From Flavobacterium lindanitolerans (GTDB taxonomy: Bacteria > Bacteroidota > Bacteroidia > Flavobacteriales > Flavobacteriaceae), in assembly GCF_002846575.1 (NCBI RefSeq), contig NZ_PJND01000007.1:124001-188000 (forward strand): a stretch of DNA of 64,000 nucleotides, given 5' to 3'. The notes beneath the pieces were generated by a model, which was not told the DNA's origin, searched no databases, and worked only from the letters and a program-made list of their open reading frames with translations. How positions within the stretch are numbered: position 1 is the stretch's first letter; every line of letters begins with the position of its first letter. A program made the position numbers and the translations under genes. Of this stretch, positions 1 to 8,950 are shown one piece after another.

Positions 1-1514
1 GTAATCCTTGGAGGCGATAATTTAGATACCAAAGAAAGCCCCATTGGCGATAAACACAACTCACCTATCGTGATTACACCATAAGAAGCGATTAGCCACC
101 AGGAACTTGCTTTCATAGTCAGGTCGTTCGTTGCAAAAACAGCCCCTACCATTACCAAAGCTGATAAGGCAGTAATTACCAAACCGATAAAGATTTTTGT
201 AGGTGTGCTCGGTTCTTTCTTTCTTCTTCTCAACCAGCTGAATACTCCTACCACCAACGGTGTCAAAACCACTACCCAGAATGGGTTGATAGACTGATAA
301 AGTTCTGTTGAGTATAATTTTAAGTTTGTTCCTTTTGCCGGAATCTGGTCTCCAGGCAAAGTCGCGAAATATTTTCTTGATTTTTCTAACTGTCCTATTT
401 CGCTTGAGTATTTTCCTTTTGCAATAATCTCTTCTTTAGAAACCGCCGGCATAGCAGCTTCTTTAGCGCGCATTTCTTCAATTGTCTTGTCAAATGTAGC
501 CTGGTCTGCAGAAACGATATCATTGTTTACAACCACCTGTGCCATTCCTAATTTGTCAGCCACGTTAGAAACCGCTGTTGGCATATTTCTGTCTGTATGG
601 TCTTCAGCCCAAACTGTTAAAGCATCACCATTTTGGTGGAAGATGGCGAAGAATAAGATAACGCAGGTAAATACAGCCAAAAGAGCCTTAATTGCTCTGC
701 TTTCTTTAGCTTCTGCTTTAAACGCCAAATAAATAAAGAATCCTATTACCGGAATACATCCAATGATGAAGGCATCATTCGTATCAGAACCCAGGAAGTT
801 GCCTGGTATCATGTATCCGATTATACCAAAAATAAACATTGGAAGAACTGTTAATCCCAAGATTTTTCCTGTTGACATATCGCCTTCTTTTACCGGCTTG
901 ATTACGTCAACATGCTTTATGTGTTTTGTTCCGATTAAGAATACAACTACTCCAATCAACATTCCTACTCCGGCAGCAGCGAAAGCATGCCCCCATCCGT
1001 AGTTGATTCTCATGTAGGCTGCAACGAAATTACAGATAAATGCTCCTACGTTAATCCCCATGTAAAAGATGTTGTATCCGGCATCTTTTTTATCTTTCAT
1101 ATCATCACCGCTGTAAAGGTTTCCTACAAGCGTAGAGATATTCGGTTTAAAGAATCCGTTTCCTAAAATAATACAGAATAACGCAACATAGAAAGTTGTT
1201 ATACTATGGATTGACAGCAAAAAGTAACCTGTTGCCATCATCAATCCTCCCATGATGATTGACCTTCTGTATCCTAAAACTCTGTCAGCAAGCAATCCGC
1301 CAATAAAAGGAGTTAAGTACACCAGACCCAGATATGTTCCATAAATGTCGGATTTTTTAGCAGGGTCAAATCCCATACCTCCGTTGTTCCATCCGTCAAG
1401 CATGTAGAGGGAGAATATCCCGAGCATCAAATAATATCCAAATCTTTCCCACATTTCTGTGCCAAAGAGGTACCAAAGTCCTTTAGGGTGTGATCGCTTT
1501 ACTGTTGTTTCCAT
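1..1514 (-). CDS. POT-family proton/peptide symporter, C-terminus cut by window edge
   Basis: Inner-membrane di/tripeptide importer of the POT (PTR2) branch of the major facilitator superfamily, driven by protons. About 504 codons are present and the frame is still open at base 1. The N-terminus has the family signature in the form EMWERFGYYLM, then GFFKPNIST and repeated hydrophobic segments. A hydrophilic stretch of roughly 100 residues (rich in Asp, Glu, Lys, Ala) interrupts the membrane segments after an AIFHQNGDALTVWAEDHTDR segment; it probably forms an extracytoplasmic loop. It is the last visible gene of a minus-strand operon led by dipeptidyl peptidase IV, 25 nt after the previous transporter. 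Family assignment is firm; substrate range is inferred from the neighbours. Confidence 0.93.
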   Translation of the reverse strand, partial: METTVKRSHPKGLWYLFGTEMWERFGYYLMLGIFSLYMLDGWNNGGMGFDPAKKSDIYGTYLGLVYLTPFIGGLLADRVLGYRRSIIMGGLMMATGYFLLSIHSITTFYVALFCIILGNGFFKPNISTLVGNLYSGDDMKDKKDAGYNIFYMGINVGAFICNFVAAYMRINYGWGHAFAAAGVGMLIGVVVFLIGTKHIKHVDVIKPVKEGDMSTGKILGLTVLPMFIFGIIGYMIPGNFLGSDTNDAFIIGCIPVIGFFIYLAFKAEAKESRAIKALLAVFTCVILFFAIFHQNGDALTVWAEDHTDRNMPTAVSNVADKLGMAQVVVNNDIVSADQATFDKTIEEMRAKEAAMPAVSKEEIIAKGKYSSEIGQLEKSRKYFATLPGDQIPAKGTNLKLYSTELYQSINPFWVVVLTPLVVGVFSWLRRRKKEPSTPTKIFIGLVITALSALVMVGAVFATNDLTMKASSWWLIASYGVITIGELCLSPMGLSLVSKLSPPRI

Positions 1515-1539
1515 TTATTATAGTTTAAGGTTAGTGTTA

Positions 1540-3687
1540 TTATCTTACTCCGTGCATTAATTTTTTCAGCATAGGATTTAGTGCTACTACAATCAATCCT
1601 GCTACAATAGGAACTATTGTAAAAATCAGGAAGAACGTACTCATGTCATACTCTTTAGTAATGCCTTCAATCATTCCTCCCAGTGAGCCTGCCAGTTTAT
1701 TCCCGATTGCAATCGCAAGATACCACATCCCGAACATAAATGCAATCATTCTCGCAGGCACCAGTTTACTTACATAGGAAAGGCCAACCGGCGACAGGCA
1801 TAATTCTCCCCAGGTATGGAAAAGATAGGCCAATATAAGCCAAATCATGCTTACTCTTACGGCTCCTGCTTCAGCTCCGGAAGGAATAACTCTTGCTCCA
1901 TAAGCCAAAATCGCAAATCCTAAGCCCATGATGATTAGACCCAGTCCGTATTTTACGGCAGCACTTGGGTTGTATTTGCTGTCCCACCATTTAGAGAACA
2001 TTGACGCAAAAGCAATAATAAAGAACGAATTTAATATACTAAACCATGAAGCCGTAACTTCCACCTGGTTTTCTTTTAGCTGAACCACTTCTGCTTTTAT
2101 AATCTGCGAATCTTTTGTTGCTTTTTTATAATCATCCCTGATTTTAGTTTCAAGGCCTTTTGTCAGGTATACAAAATTTCCTATTTCGCTATGCAATGCC
2201 ACCTTATCATTTACTTTCAACACTTCCTGACTGGAAATAGTGACCGTTTGGTCAACTACAACATCTGTTGGTTTCAAAACCGTAGTCTCTGTAACTGCAT
2301 TGAAATCAAAAACAAGGTCTCCATTTTCATCAACCGCCTGTTTTTTCGTCTTTTTGTCTATCTGGGCCGTTTTGATAGCCTGGTATTTCAGTTCGTAGGC
2401 TTTTGAATTATAATCATTATTCAACATCCAGACCACAATTCCCCAAACTCCCAAAAAGCTCAATGCCAATATAATGTTTGAAGTCGCTATTTTTTTAGCA
2501 GTTTGCCTAAACAACAGAAACAATACCCATGAAATTAATGCAAGCGGTATAATAGTAAGAAGCGTATTGATAATATTAAAAACAATAGCCTGATTCCCCA
2601 TTAAAGTTCTATCTGTAAAATCTCTGGCAAAAAGGATAAGTGACGTTGCTCCCTGTTCAAAAGACAGCCAAAAGAAAACCGTAAAGAAAGCAAAAACAAT
2701 CACGGCAATCATTCTGTCTCGTACCACTTTTGTATAACGTGAAATTCTTGAAATAACCAAAAATAAAAACAGTACCAAACCGATAATCGTGATTACAAGC
2801 GCACCAGGCAAAACCTCTTTTGACACCAAAAATTCCTGAGGTAATAAATGGATATTTCCAATTTTTGAAGCCGGATCATCAATTAAATACAGTAATCCAA
2901 TTATAGAAGTTATAACAATCAGCACCTTGTCAAGCATTGTAAACGGATTGCGTTTGTCTTCCGGTTTTACTTCTGCTTTTGGTTCTGTGATATCAATTTG
3001 TCCATCAGGTGAAATTGCTTCAACGACCTTATCTCTTTTAGGCACATCACCAATGGAACCGAACAAAGGTTTTGCCAACCAGAACTGCAAAGAACCAAGA
3101 AGCATAAAGATTCCGGCCAATCCAAAGCCCCAACTCCATCCTATTTTTTCTCCCAAATAACCGCAAAGCATCATTCCGAAGAAAGCGCCCGCATTAACTC
3201 CCATATAGAAAATAGTATAAGCCCCATCTTTTTTCTCTGGCAGGTCTTTATACATTTCAGAAATAATCGACACTATATTCGGTTTAAAAAAACCGGTACC
3301 AATTACCAGTAATCCTAACCCAAAGTACATGGAAAATTCTGTTTCCAGCGCCATGGAAGCATGTCCTGAAGTCATAATCAGCGCACCAATAACAACTGCC
3401 CAACGGTAGCCTGTAAATTTATCGGCAATAATTCCTCCAACTATTGGGGTCAAATATAAAAGTCCGGCATAGGTTCCGAATAAGGCTCCGGCATTCTCTG
3501 AAGTCCATTCCCAGCCCGGATTAGTACCGATAGCCGCCATGGTCAGGAAGTTAATTAACAAAACTCTCATTCCGTAGAAAGAGAATCGTTCCCACATTTC
3601 GGTAAAAAACAATACAAATAACCCTGATGGATGGCCTAAAACTTTTGATTTGAAAAAATCGTTGTTAGTGGATGTGATTTCTGACAT
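1540..3687 (-). CDS. POT-family proton/peptide symporter with large loop insertion (715 aa)
   Basis: Second of three tandem POT transporters. The N-terminal signature EMWERFSFYGM (about residues 30-40) and GTGFFKPNI (130-138) identify the family. POT proteins are usually 450-600 residues; this one is 715 because a mostly hydrophilic segment at about residues 424-546 separates two membrane-spanning halves of the C-terminal bundle. The segment has alternating charged and beta-prone residues and no recognised domain. It starts 24 nt after the stop of the upstream POT gene and is followed 25 nt later by the third, so all three should be on one mRNA with the peptidase. Expected role: uptake of short peptides released outside the inner membrane. 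The function of the insertion is unknown. Confidence 0.93.
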   Translation of the reverse strand: MSEITSTNNDFFKSKVLGHPSGLFVLFFTEMWERFSFYGMRVLLINFLTMAAIGTNPGWEWTSENAGALFGTYAGLLYLTPIVGGIIADKFTGYRWAVVIGALIMTSGHASMALETEFSMYFGLGLLVIGTGFFKPNIVSIISEMYKDLPEKKDGAYTIFYMGVNAGAFFGMMLCGYLGEKIGWSWGFGLAGIFMLLGSLQFWLAKPLFGSIGDVPKRDKVVEAISPDGQIDITEPKAEVKPEDKRNPFTMLDKVLIVITSIIGLLYLIDDPASKIGNIHLLPQEFLVSKEVLPGALVITIIGLVLFLFLVISRISRYTKVVRDRMIAVIVFAFFTVFFWLSFEQGATSLILFARDFTDRTLMGNQAIVFNIINTLLTIIPLALISWVLFLLFRQTAKKIATSNIILALSFLGVWGIVVWMLNNDYNSKAYELKYQAIKTAQIDKKTKKQAVDENGDLVFDFNAVTETTVLKPTDVVVDQTVTISSQEVLKVNDKVALHSEIGNFVYLTKGLETKIRDDYKKATKDSQIIKAEVVQLKENQVEVTASWFSILNSFFIIAFASMFSKWWDSKYNPSAAVKYGLGLIIMGLGFAILAYGARVIPSGAEAGAVRVSMIWLILAYLFHTWGELCLSPVGLSYVSKLVPARMIAFMFGMWYLAIAIGNKLAGSLGGMIEGITKEYDMSTFFLIFTIVPIVAGLIVVALNPMLKKLMHGVR

Positions 3688-3711
3688 TTATTAATTTTTA
3701 TTCTATTATTC

Positions 3712-5412
3712 TTAAGCAACTTTAGCGTCTGCCATTAATTTTTTCAATAGTGGGGATATCAATAGCAGGACAATTCCAGCTCCTACAGCCACATAACCGA
3801 TACTTGCATAACCATTCGTATATTGAACCAATTTATCAACATTGGTTGGGTTCTCTATTGAAGTATCTACTTTAGCCAAAGCCGAACCGATTAATCCTGC
3901 ACCATATTGACCGTATGCACTTGCCAAAAACCATGTTCCCATCATAACACCGTGCAATCTGCCCGGAGTTAATTTTGTTATCATTGACAAACCAATTGGA
4001 GAAAGGCAAAGCTCTCCCAATGTTATTACAAGATAGGCTCCTACAAACATCCAAAGCGGAGTTAGTCCTGTTGGGGTAGCAAAAAACTTGCTCGCAAAAA
4101 ACACTAAAAATCCTAATCCTAAGAATACAAATCCTAATCCGAATTTGACAACTGTATTGGGTTCCGCTTTTTTCTTGCTAAGGAAAATCCAGAACATTCC
4201 TATAATTGGTGCAATCAAAACAACCCAAAGCGCATTTACCGAGTTGTTAACCTGTGTCATGTTGAAACCTTTGTTATCAACATTTCCATTGGCGAAGAAA
4301 TTTAATGAACCACCGCCCTGCTCAAAGAACGACCAGAACAAAACAGAGAATAAAATCAAAATGATGGCTACAGCCATTTTTCCAAATTCTTCTTTGGTTA
4401 CATCAAATAGAGTCTTGATTAAATAGAGCAGAATCAAAACGGCAATAGTAATCATAAACACATCACTGAACTGTACTAAGTTTGGAGCAGTTGTTCCGTC
4501 TGCTTTTACTATTTCTCCGAGCATAAAAGTCAAATCCACATCAAAAGGGAAATATACCAGCACAAAGAAGAAAGGTATAAATAACAGGGAACCTATATAA
4601 ACCAAAAGATTTTTACTGATACCAAACTTTTTTTCCTGCAATTTTTCCGGTTCAGGCGGTAAACCGATTGGACCTAATGATTTTTGCGTGAAAACAAACA
4701 AAATCAGTCCGCAAATCATACAAACTCCCGCCAATGCAAAACCTAGAGACCAGCTTACAGAAGTACCTATGTAAGCAATGGTCAAACCGCTTAATAATGC
4801 CCCAATATTGATTCCTGAATAGAACAATGAAAATCCTGCATCTCTTCGGGAGTCGTCTTTCCTGTATAGCGAACCGACCATTGTGGATATGTTGGGTTTG
4901 AAGAAACCATTCCCGACAATCAGAATACTAATTCCTAAATAAAAAGGAAATGCACCCGGAACAGCCATAATAAAAGTTCCGATTGCCATCAAAATACCAC
5001 CCCAGAAAACTGATTTTCTAAATCCAAAAATTTTGTCGGCAAACAATCCTCCAACAAATGCCATTGCATAGATAAAAGCCTGGATTAGTCCGTATTGCTT
5101 GTTCGATTTGCTTTCCGCATCATCTTTAACCTTTTGCTGGGAAGTTTCTATGTAGTATCTGGGATGACTTTTGTCTAAGACTTCTTTGTTTTTTTCCAGA
5201 AACTCGGTTTTCTTCGCTTCTAATTCTGCAGGAGCGAGAGGCTTATAATCAGCAGAAAGTACCAAGTGGGAAATATACAACGCCAAAAGCGCCCTCATTC
5301 CGTAAAACGTAAACCGCTCCCACATTTCTACTAAAAACAGATACCATAATTGTTTTGGATATTTTCCTTTGAAATTTTGAATTTCTTCTAATGTAGGGGT
5401 TGTTGTATTCAT
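3712..5412 (-). CDS. POT-family proton/peptide symporter (566 aa)
   Basis: First of the three POT transporters and immediately downstream of dipeptidyl peptidase IV (7-nt gap). It carries the EMWERFTFYGM signature at about residues 29-39 and GNGFFKPNIST further on, with 12 or more hydrophobic segments. This copy also has a lysine/glutamate-rich insert, but between the first two membrane segments (about residues 53-108), so the three paralogues carry extra loops at different places. That suggests old duplications that diverged in extracytoplasmic contacts rather than recent copies. Family known; preference for di- versus tripeptides cannot be read from sequence. Confidence 0.94.
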   Translation of the reverse strand: MNTTTPTLEEIQNFKGKYPKQLWYLFLVEMWERFTFYGMRALLALYISHLVLSADYKPLAPAELEAKKTEFLEKNKEVLDKSHPRYYIETSQQKVKDDAESKSNKQYGLIQAFIYAMAFVGGLFADKIFGFRKSVFWGGILMAIGTFIMAVPGAFPFYLGISILIVGNGFFKPNISTMVGSLYRKDDSRRDAGFSLFYSGINIGALLSGLTIAYIGTSVSWSLGFALAGVCMICGLILFVFTQKSLGPIGLPPEPEKLQEKKFGISKNLLVYIGSLLFIPFFFVLVYFPFDVDLTFMLGEIVKADGTTAPNLVQFSDVFMITIAVLILLYLIKTLFDVTKEEFGKMAVAIILILFSVLFWSFFEQGGGSLNFFANGNVDNKGFNMTQVNNSVNALWVVLIAPIIGMFWIFLSKKKAEPNTVVKFGLGFVFLGLGFLVFFASKFFATPTGLTPLWMFVGAYLVITLGELCLSPIGLSMITKLTPGRLHGVMMGTWFLASAYGQYGAGLIGSALAKVDTSIENPTNVDKLVQYTNGYASIGYVAVGAGIVLLLISPLLKKLMADAKVA

Positions 5413-5419
5413 CTGAGTA

Positions 5420-7591
5420 CTATAAGTTATCTTTAATAAAGTTTGTCATTTTTGTATAGAGTTGCAATCTGGTTTTTCCACCATAAATTCCATGGTTTTT
5501 ATCCGGGTAAATTGCCCAATCAAATTGTTTGTTGGCCTGAACCAAGGCTTCAATCATCAGCATCGTATTTTGTACGTGAACATTGTCATCTGCCGTTCCG
5601 TGTACTAATAGGTATTTTCCTTTTAATTTGCCAACATGATTGATTGGAGAGTTTTCGTCATATCCGGAAGCATTTTCCTGTGGAGTCTGCATGTATCGTT
5701 CCGTATAGACTGAATCATAGAAACGCCAGTTGGTTACCGGAGCAACAGCTATTGCCGCTTTGAAAACATCATTTCCTTTCAATATGCAGTTGGACGACAT
5801 AAAACCTCCATAGCTCCAACCCCAGATTCCTATTCTGCTGCTGTCAACATAATTGTATTTTCCAATCACTTTTGCCGCATCAATCTGGTCTTCTACTTCA
5901 AATTTCCCCAATTCTTTATAGGTTACTTTTTTGAAATCGGCTCCTTTGTAACCGGTTCCTCTTCCGTCAACACAAGCCACGATATAGCCTTGCTGCGTAA
6001 GCATCATATACCAAAAATCATTTGTGTTGAGCCAGCTGTTCTTAACTTCCTGTGAACCCGGGCCGGAATATTGAAACATTAAAACCGGATATTTTTTAGA
6101 AGCATCAAAATCTTTTGGTTTAATCATCCAGGCATTTAGCTTATGCCCTTTTTCTGTAGTCAGCTCAAAAAATTCTTTTGACGGCAGATTATACCCCTGC
6201 AATTTCGAAAGCAGCTTTTCATTCTTTTTGATTGATTGTACTTCTTTACCGGTTTTGGCATCATTTAACGAATATTGTGCCGGAGTCGATACGTTTGAAA
6301 AAGTGTTGATATAAAACTGGAAGTTCGGGCTGAAAGTAGCCGAATTGGTTCCGGTTGCAGAAGAAAGTCTTTTCTTGTCTTTTCCGTTAAGTTTGATAGA
6401 ATAGATATCCCTGTTAATGGAACCGTTTTCTACAGACTGGTAAAAAACAGTTCCTGTTTTTTCGTCAAGACCATAGTAGGCCGTAACTTCCCAGGCACCT
6501 TTGGTGATTTGGTTTTTCAGCTTTCCTGACTTGTCATAATGATAGATGTGATTGTAGCCGTCTTTTTCACTGGTCCATATAAAGCTGTTATCTTTTAGGA
6601 AAGTCAGGTTGTCTGTAATATCCACATAGGCTTTATCTTTTTCATTTAGAACCACTTTTGTTGCACCGGTAGTTCCGTCAACAAAAAGCAAATCGAGATT
6701 GTTCTGGTGTCTGTTGATAACCTGGGCGCTAAGGACATTCGCTTCGTTTGTCCATTTAATTCTCGGAATATAAAAATCGTTATAATTACCTAAGTTAATC
6801 TGTTTGGAAGCATTGGCTTTCAGGTCATATACATGCAGAGAAGCTAAAGCATTTTTTTCTCCGGCTTTTGGATATTTAAAAACCTGTTGTGTTGGATAAA
6901 GTCCGCTGCTGTATAAATCCATCGAAAATTCAGGCACTTCGGTCTCATCAAAACGGATAAAAGCAATCTTATCGCTTGCCGCATTCCAGTCATAGGCCCT
7001 TACAAAAGAAAATTCTTCTTCATAAACCCAGTCGGTTATACCATTGATGATGGCATTTTTCCTTCCGTCGGTTGTAATTTGTTTGGTCGTTTTTGATTGC
7101 AGGTTGTAAACATATAAATTATTGTCTTTGGCATAGGCAATCTGATTTCCATCAGGAGAAAAGGTAGGTTCCTGTATTTTAAAGTCAAACAATTTCGTCA
7201 ATTGTTTTGTCTGGATATCATATAAATAATAGTCTGCTACAAAAGAGTGGCGGAAAATCTGCTCCGATTTGCAGGCAATCAACATTTTATTTTCACTGGA
7301 ATTGAAAATATAGCTGTCAATCATCGGCAGGTCTTTGTGATTTTTAGTATCAATGAGCGTAGCAACCTTTTTCAGCGTTGCATAATCGTACAAATCAATC
7401 TGCATGCTCCTTGACGGCCTGTCAAAATTTAATACAGTATATTGGTTGGTATTTTTTAAGGATTGTAATTCGTCCATTCCTTCAGCCCTAAAAGCACCTC
7501 CCCATATTTCTTCGAGAGTGATTTTTTGCTGGCCAAAAACCGACATGCCGATAAAAAAAAGCAATGCGGCAATCTTTCGTGAATTCATCAT
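5420..7591 (-). CDS. dipeptidyl peptidase IV, serine peptidase S9B
   Basis: Secreted or periplasmic serine peptidase that removes N-terminal X-Pro (and X-Ala) dipeptides. Residues 1-21 are a Sec signal peptide ending in VFGQ. A beta-propeller N-terminal domain is followed by an alpha/beta-hydrolase domain. The nucleophile is Ser593 in GWSYGG, the acid lies in GTADDNVH (about 668-669) and the base is His700 in DKNHGI. The double-Glu motif that binds the substrate amino terminus in DPP4 is visible as EEE at 191-193. Length (723) matches the family. It leads an operon with three POT peptide transporters, so the dipeptides it releases can be imported directly. DPP4-type specificity is well supported by the Glu motif. 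Confidence 0.96.
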   Translation of the reverse strand: MMNSRKIAALLFFIGMSVFGQQKITLEEIWGGAFRAEGMDELQSLKNTNQYTVLNFDRPSRSMQIDLYDYATLKKVATLIDTKNHKDLPMIDSYIFNSSENKMLIACKSEQIFRHSFVADYYLYDIQTKQLTKLFDFKIQEPTFSPDGNQIAYAKDNNLYVYNLQSKTTKQITTDGRKNAIINGITDWVYEEEFSFVRAYDWNAASDKIAFIRFDETEVPEFSMDLYSSGLYPTQQVFKYPKAGEKNALASLHVYDLKANASKQINLGNYNDFYIPRIKWTNEANVLSAQVINRHQNNLDLLFVDGTTGATKVVLNEKDKAYVDITDNLTFLKDNSFIWTSEKDGYNHIYHYDKSGKLKNQITKGAWEVTAYYGLDEKTGTVFYQSVENGSINRDIYSIKLNGKDKKRLSSATGTNSATFSPNFQFYINTFSNVSTPAQYSLNDAKTGKEVQSIKKNEKLLSKLQGYNLPSKEFFELTTEKGHKLNAWMIKPKDFDASKKYPVLMFQYSGPGSQEVKNSWLNTNDFWYMMLTQQGYIVACVDGRGTGYKGADFKKVTYKELGKFEVEDQIDAAKVIGKYNYVDSSRIGIWGWSYGGFMSSNCILKGNDVFKAAIAVAPVTNWRFYDSVYTERYMQTPQENASGYDENSPINHVGKLKGKYLLVHGTADDNVHVQNTMLMIEALVQANKQFDWAIYPDKNHGIYGGKTRLQLYTKMTNFIKDNL

Positions 7592-7651
7592 ATTTTGCTA
7601 AGGTAAAAAAACTGTCAATTTTAGTGAAAAAATCGGAATAAACCTTGATTT

Positions 7652-7681
7652 TTTGTGTTAAATGCAATTTTTGTAATTTTG
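7652..7681 (+). promoter_or_regulatory. promoter of the YARHG-domain gene
   Basis: TTTG at 7652-7655, an 18-nt spacer and TAATTTTG at 7674-7681 match the Bacteroidota -33/-7 promoter pattern (TTTG, about 19 nt, TAnnTTTG). The predicted start of transcription is about 100 nt before the downstream start codon. Confidence 0.55.
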
Positions 7682-7789
7682 ATTAATCTCTAAATTTCAA
7701 ATGTTTCCGATATAAAACTTATAAAAAATTTTCTATCAGCCAGTTTCTATTGTTATTTTACCATTATGTTTGAACAAATCCCGCCTCGA

Positions 7790-8743
7790 ATGAAAAATTA
7801 TTTATTGTATTTTTTACTGATTTCCTTTACAATCAATGCACAAAACCTGAAGGATTGTTCAGAATGTTCGTCCGAAATAATCCGGGAAAGCAGTATACAA
7901 AATCTAAACGTACCTGCCTTGAAACTTTTGAAAAATGAAATGTACGCAAGAAAAGGTTATACTTTTTCCAATGAAGAATATTCCCGACATTTCAAACAAT
8001 TTTCATGGTATAAACCTTCTGCCAATAATAACACTATAGTATTTTCTGACATTGAACAAAAAAACATCGCTATTCTAGCCCAAAAAATCAACGAGATTTC
8101 ACAACCCGATTCCAAAAACGAACCGAATAGCAAATACAAAACACTGACCCAGGAGAAAATAAATGAAATCTTTACCCATGAAAAAAAGAAAGAATTAGGT
8201 ATTAATTTTTCAATTTGGAAGGTTTACGATTATCAGGACAAAACCGGAAAATATTATTTGGTTCTGACCGAAGACAAAATGAATACATCGAAAGAAGGCA
8301 ATTTTAATAATGCCGTTAAAGCGTTTAACTTTAAGATAGAAAATAATGTCTGGACCAAGACTTTTGAAACCAATGACTCCAAAAAAGACGGGGAAGACAG
8401 CATCTGGTTTTGGACAAAATATATTTATGTAGAAGATTTTGACCTGGACGGAATTATTGAACCTATACTTTTTTATGGAACAAATGGCCTCAATGGCTAC
8501 GACGACGGAAGAATCAAAATACTGACCTATTATAAAGGTAAAAAAATCGGAATCCGTATACAGAACGGAGTATTGGATGACGAACGGAATTTTAGCATCG
8601 ATGCTGATTTTTACAACCTGCCTAAAAGCATACAGGACACCGTTGTTGCCCAAATGAACAAAATGGTTGAAAACGGCCATTCTATACTGCCATACGGCTG
8701 GCAGAAAAAAATGGCAAAAAAGATGACCTTTATTAAGGAGTAA
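7790..8743 (+). CDS. secreted YARHG-domain protein
   Basis: Exported protein of unknown function. The chosen start gives a clean signal peptide (MKNYLLYFLLISFTINAQ); an upstream ATG at 7766 in the same frame would spoil it. A YARHG domain follows, with the signature NEMYARKGYTF and a downstream FSWYKP; this domain is typical of extracellular bacterial proteins. The C-terminal half contains DFDLDGIIEPILFYG and a DDGRIKI stretch, resembling a Flavobacteriia family tentatively linked with surface polysaccharide (M949_RS01915-type), from memory and unverified. It is a monocistronic gene with its own promoter, divergent from the peptidase operon and followed by a hairpin repeat. Confidence 0.8.
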   Translation: MKNYLLYFLLISFTINAQNLKDCSECSSEIIRESSIQNLNVPALKLLKNEMYARKGYTFSNEEYSRHFKQFSWYKPSANNNTIVFSDIEQKNIAILAQKINEISQPDSKNEPNSKYKTLTQEKINEIFTHEKKKELGINFSIWKVYDYQDKTGKYYLVLTEDKMNTSKEGNFNNAVKAFNFKIENNVWTKTFETNDSKKDGEDSIWFWTKYIYVEDFDLDGIIEPILFYGTNGLNGYDDGRIKILTYYKGKKIGIRIQNGVLDDERNFSIDADFYNLPKSIQDTVVAQMNKMVENGHSILPYGWQKKMAKKMTFIKE

Positions 8744-8764
8744 TTGACCTGTGGCAATTTCGTT

Positions 8765-8821
8765 TTTGTGGCTCTGCGTCATTGCGTGAAATAGTTGCTC
8801 GCAAAGACGCAGAGTCGCAAA
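8765..8821. repeat. palindromic hairpin repeat, copy A
   Basis: Arms 8765-8788 and 8798-8821 (24 nt each) pair with four mismatches around a 9-nt loop, AAATAGTTG. The right arm begins CTCGCAAAGACGC. Arms and loop match the hairpins at 22823-22877 and 45179-45238; this copy is in the opposite orientation, because its loop is the reverse complement of CAACTATTT. No T-run follows, so it is not a simple terminator. Confidence 0.85.
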
Positions 8822-8911
8822 CCAAACGTATTAGAAATATTTCGGTGCAAAGTTTCAAACACCTTTCATAAAATCATACTTTAAACAGTTAAAAAGAACT
8901 GTCTGAAACAG

Positions 8912-8919
8912 TATCTTTG
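8912..8919 (+). promoter_or_regulatory. -7 promoter element of the HMG-CoA reductase gene
   Basis: TATCTTTG followed by CA fits TAnnTTTG and lies 31 nt before the start codon. No clear -33 TTTG is seen; instead the region carries ACAGTT/AACTGT half-sites (8885-8890, 8897-8902). Confidence 0.5.
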
Positions 8920-8950
8920 CAGTACTATTTAAAGACATAACTGTTAGATA

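Noticed and set aside
487..1002. Plus-strand open frames of about 80 codons opposite the POT genes
   Set aside because: They lie antisense to a well-supported transporter, have no start context, and read as low-complexity or Cys/Phe-rich strings.
8210..8782. 190-codon minus-strand frame opposite the YARHG-domain gene
   Set aside because: It is antisense to a protein with a signal peptide and a recognised domain; its translation has no domain or export pattern.
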